20,408 nucleotides of DNA, taken from positions 307,898 through 328,305 of the forward strand of contig NW_014577381.1 in the NCBI RefSeq assembly GCF_000485595.1. Reading direction: 5' to 3'. Positions 18,216 to 20,408 of this stretch are shown here, piece after piece (positions within the stretch are counted from its first letter, which is position 1; every line of letters starts with the position of its first letter). Under the pieces are notes generated by a model, which ran no database searches, was not told where the DNA came from, and worked only from the letters and a program-made list of their open reading frames with translations. A program made the translations under genes and the position numbers. The stretch comes from Priapulus caudatus (taxonomy: Eukaryota > Priapulida > Priapulimorpha > Priapulimorphida > Priapulidae).

Positions 18216-18427
18216 GATAGAATGCTGAGAGAAAATCCAATGAGGAAATCGTTATGTCAGCAGTTAAATGCGCGTGTTATATGTGTGAAACAGCAACCGC
18301 TAAATGGTAGGGGCAACGCCATACAACAGATCCCTGAAATGATTGCGTCTGAAGGAGTAGAGCGGAGCAGTGCATTGTGAGTTCGTTGTGGCCTGCAATC
18401 ATAACAAGCCACCCGGCATTCACATGA
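18216..18427. other. Single-copy DNA with a short open frame
   Basis: ATG 18222 to TGA 18378-18380 on the plus strand encodes 52 residues of varied composition (starts MLRENPMRKSLCQQLNARVI). It is not repeat-derived, but I recognise no family and it lies in phase with the GA repeat upstream. Noted only as a possible exon or chance frame. Confidence 0.4.
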
Positions 18428-18930
18428 GATCGCGCGCTCGTCTTCTGCTTCCACTGCTCGTCTTTTCCCCTCTTCCTCACACTCCTCCTCTCCTCCATCT
18501 CCTCGTACTTCTCCCTCTTTCCTCCACCTACCTTCTCCATACTTCTCCTCCAATAATCTCCTCATCATCATCGCTTACTCCCGCTCTCCGCTCCCTCACT
18601 CCTCTCCTCCCCTCCTCCTCCTTCTCCCTGCCTCTCTTCCTCATCCTCCTCCTATCTCCTGCCCCCTCCTCCTCATCCTCCTCCTTCTCCTGCCCCCTTC
18701 CCTCATCCTCCTCTTTCTCCTGCCCCTCCTCTCCTCCTTCTTGCTCCTTCCTCGTCCTTTCCTGCCCCCTCCTCCTCCTGCCTCCACCTCTCTCTTCCTC
18801 CTCTTCCTTCTCCTTCTCCTGCCCCCCTCTTTCATCCTCCTCCTTCTCCTGCCCCTGCCTCGCCCTCCTTCCTGCTCATCCTCTCCTTCTCACTGCCCCT
18901 CCTCCCCTCCTCTCCTCATCCTCCTCGTTT
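18428..18930. repeat. CTC/CCT-rich polypyrimidine tract
   Basis: About 500 bp almost free of purines on the plus strand, built of CTCCTC, CTTCTC and a recurring CCTCCTTCTCCTGCCCC block (about 18680-18850). Ser/Pro/Leu (plus) and Arg/Lys/Gly (minus) frames are repeat translations. Confidence 0.94.
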
Positions 18931-19152
18931 ACAGCGCAAACCGCTGCATTCATTGCTTGCCATTCGTTCGCGATCCACTCAGGCAGTGGCTTTTTTTCTC
19001 CGGATGCAAAACAAGCAGCCACTGCTATATCGGCGTCGCGACCAAAGTGACCGCGTGCGTTTTGTCTTGTTAGGATAGATTGACGACATGACCGCGCTCT
19101 CGAATCATAATACTCCCGCCCCTCTCTCTTCTCTCTCTTTTATTATCTACTC
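18931..19152. other. Single-copy DNA with a 9-bp hairpin
   Basis: GCAGTGGCT (18983-18991) and AGCCACTGC (19017-19025) are perfect complements with a 25-nt loop. No gene seen. Confidence 0.55.
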
Positions 19153-19214
19153 TATAATATATATATACTATATATATTAGTGGTGAATTTTATATATATA
19201 TAGTATATATAATT
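19153..19214. repeat. AT-rich inverted repeat
   Basis: Two TA-rich arms of about 25 bp, each containing ATATACTATATATA or its complement (about 19154-19179 and 19188-19213), around the loop GTGGTGAA. The arms share the single-C/G interruption, so this is more than random TA pairing. Confidence 0.8.
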
Positions 19215-19830
19215 TGCTCTTGCTTCTCGCTCGCGCGCTCTCTCTCTCATCTTCTTCTCTTTCTATCTCTCGCCTCTCTCTCTCTTCTCTCCTCTCTCTT
19301 TCTATTTTCTCGCCTCTCTCTCTCTCTCTCTCTCTTTCTATCTCTCGCTCTCTCTCTCTCTCACAGCGCGTGCTCTCTTTCTCTCTCTTATGTTTCTCTC
19401 GCTTCCATCTCCTCTCTCTCTACCTCCCGCTTCTTTTCTCTCTCTCTCTCTCTCTCTCTCGTTCTCTCATCGCTCGCTTTCGCGCTCTCTCTCTCTCTCT
19501 CGCTCTCTGCTTCTCTCTCTCTTCTCTGAGAGCGTAAGTGCGCGAGTGAGTCAATTTCTCTCCGCCACTCCTTTCTACGTGCGTTTTCTCGTTGCCTCTT
19601 TTATTCTTGCTTTCTCGTTTTCTTTCGCGATTCTAGTTATTTTTATGCCTATTCATATATCCCTCTCTCTCTCGTCTCGGCGCAGCGCTCGTCTCTCTCT
19701 CTCTCTCGGCTCCCTCTCAGTCTCTCTCTCTTCTCTCTCTCTCGTCTGCTCTCCTCGCTCTCCTATTCCTCTCTCTCTCTCTCTCTCACACACACAAACA
19801 CACAAATACACGCACAAACACACTCTCGTG
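19215..19830. repeat. CT microsatellite with a CA end
   Basis: Long irregular (CT)n with GCTCGC, TTTCTATC and GCGCTC interruptions. A less repetitive gap lies near 19535-19660, and the tract ends in CACACACAAACACACAAATACACG. Ser-Leu frames are repeat translations. Confidence 0.94.
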
Positions 19831-20339
19831 TCCATCTATCTCGCTACCCCTCTCAGTACGAATGTCTATCTTTCCCTCTGCCATCTTTTCTCCCACCCCC
19901 ACACACCCTCCATACGCTCGATTACAGCTATAATCAGCATCGGGTCAATACAGCGGTGTGTGTTTTACGCCCATGGTTAATTTCTTGCGCCCACCCTCTT
20001 CCACGACGCAGCCGCATCAACATTTACATATAGCCGCTGCTACTGTCGCCCGAGAGATTGGCTTCGGCGAGGGAAGCTGAACTCAGAGGATGCTCGCCCG
20101 AGGCCCAAGATAGCACGCAGCATCCCTGTCTCTCAGATTCTTCATCCGTTACCAGGCAACACAAACATACCCGCGCATGCGTCGTAAGAATTCGCACGTA
20201 TGCGAATCATCAGGGTGTGGTGGTAAGAATGTAATTTGGGTCCTCTGATGTCCGTTTCACTTCTCGATTTCGCAAGCACAATGCCATGGGGGGTTGTAAA
20301 CTATCGATGCATTATGCGTCATGACGCTTGTTTGGATTC
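19831..20339. other. Single-copy DNA, no gene seen
   Basis: Contains the hairpin ATTCGCA-CGTA-TGCGAAT (20190-20207) and the perfect 12-nt palindrome GCGTCATGACGC (20316-20327). No recognisable frame or RNA. Confidence 0.5.

Positions 20340-20408
<69 letters not shown>
20340..20408. repeat. Compound TA/TG microsatellite at the window edge
   Basis: (TA)n at 20340-20363 passes directly into pure (TG)n, which continues to the end of the window, so the tract is truncated here. Confidence 0.97.

Noticed and set aside
18222-18380. 52-residue plus-strand frame of varied composition
   Set aside because: Too short to distinguish from chance, with no recognised domain.
19534-19539. GTAAGT as a 5' splice site
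   Set aside because: A good donor hexamer but it lies inside a CT tract with no coding frame upstream.

Overview
The window looks like nuclear DNA of a eukaryote, most likely an arthropod. Nearly half of it (my rough tally 40-45%) is simple or tandem repeat: long (CA)n/(GT)n, (CT)n/(GA)n and (TA)n tracts, GCGT tetranucleotide tracts, GAC/GAT trinucleotide tracts and four large minisatellites. The DNA between them is a mosaic of CpG-rich and AT-rich single-copy sequence. CpG is plainly not depleted, which fits insects such as Hymenoptera better than vertebrates; this is inference from composition only. There is nothing prokaryotic: no operons, no ribosome-binding-site-led gene chains, no CRISPR array.

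I recognise no protein-coding gene, tRNA or rRNA. The long open frames (Val-Cys, Thr-His, Ser-Leu, Arg-Glu, Thr-Met, Val-Ile polymers) are translations of repeats, and the few short non-repeat frames match no family I know. The window is best read as an intergenic or large intronic repeat-rich segment.

Layout: 1-655, 32-bp minisatellite; 788-1096, long inverted repeat; 1390-1790, GT tract; 2208-2285, TA tract; 2436-2679, CA tract; 2680-3904, single-copy CpG-rich DNA holding one inverted stray unit of the 32-bp repeat; 3905-4228, CT tract; 4380-4640, promoter-like CpG-rich segment; 5049-5280, very long CA tract; 5690-6070, GA tract with a 29-bp repeat; 6075-6516, CpG-rich DNA; 6517-6892, GT tract; 7060-7345, ACGC-rich tract; 7623-7967, GAC/GAT tract; 7968-9085, AT-rich unique DNA; 9086-10477, 25-bp minisatellite with a palindrome in each unit; 10690-10870, GAC tract; 11117-11249, fold-back structure; 11430-12627, AT-rich unique DNA; 12628-13400, GCGT and GT tracts around a GC-rich island; 14052-14672, composite 14-bp minisatellite; 15752-15892, TA tract holding a strong hairpin; 16415-17235, ACGC minisatellite; 17621-18930, CT, TA, GA and CTC tracts; 19153-19830, AT palindrome then CT tract; 20340-20408, TA/TG repeat running off the window.

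The points most worth checking are structural: two minisatellites whose outermost units share a variant motif, a tandem unit that also occurs alone and inverted 2.4 kb away, three long inverted repeats that could be MITEs or hairpin RNA loci, a promoter-like cluster with no gene visible downstream, and a GAC/GAT array that keeps a multiple-of-three length while neighbouring arrays do not. I found no convincing new multi-gene system.
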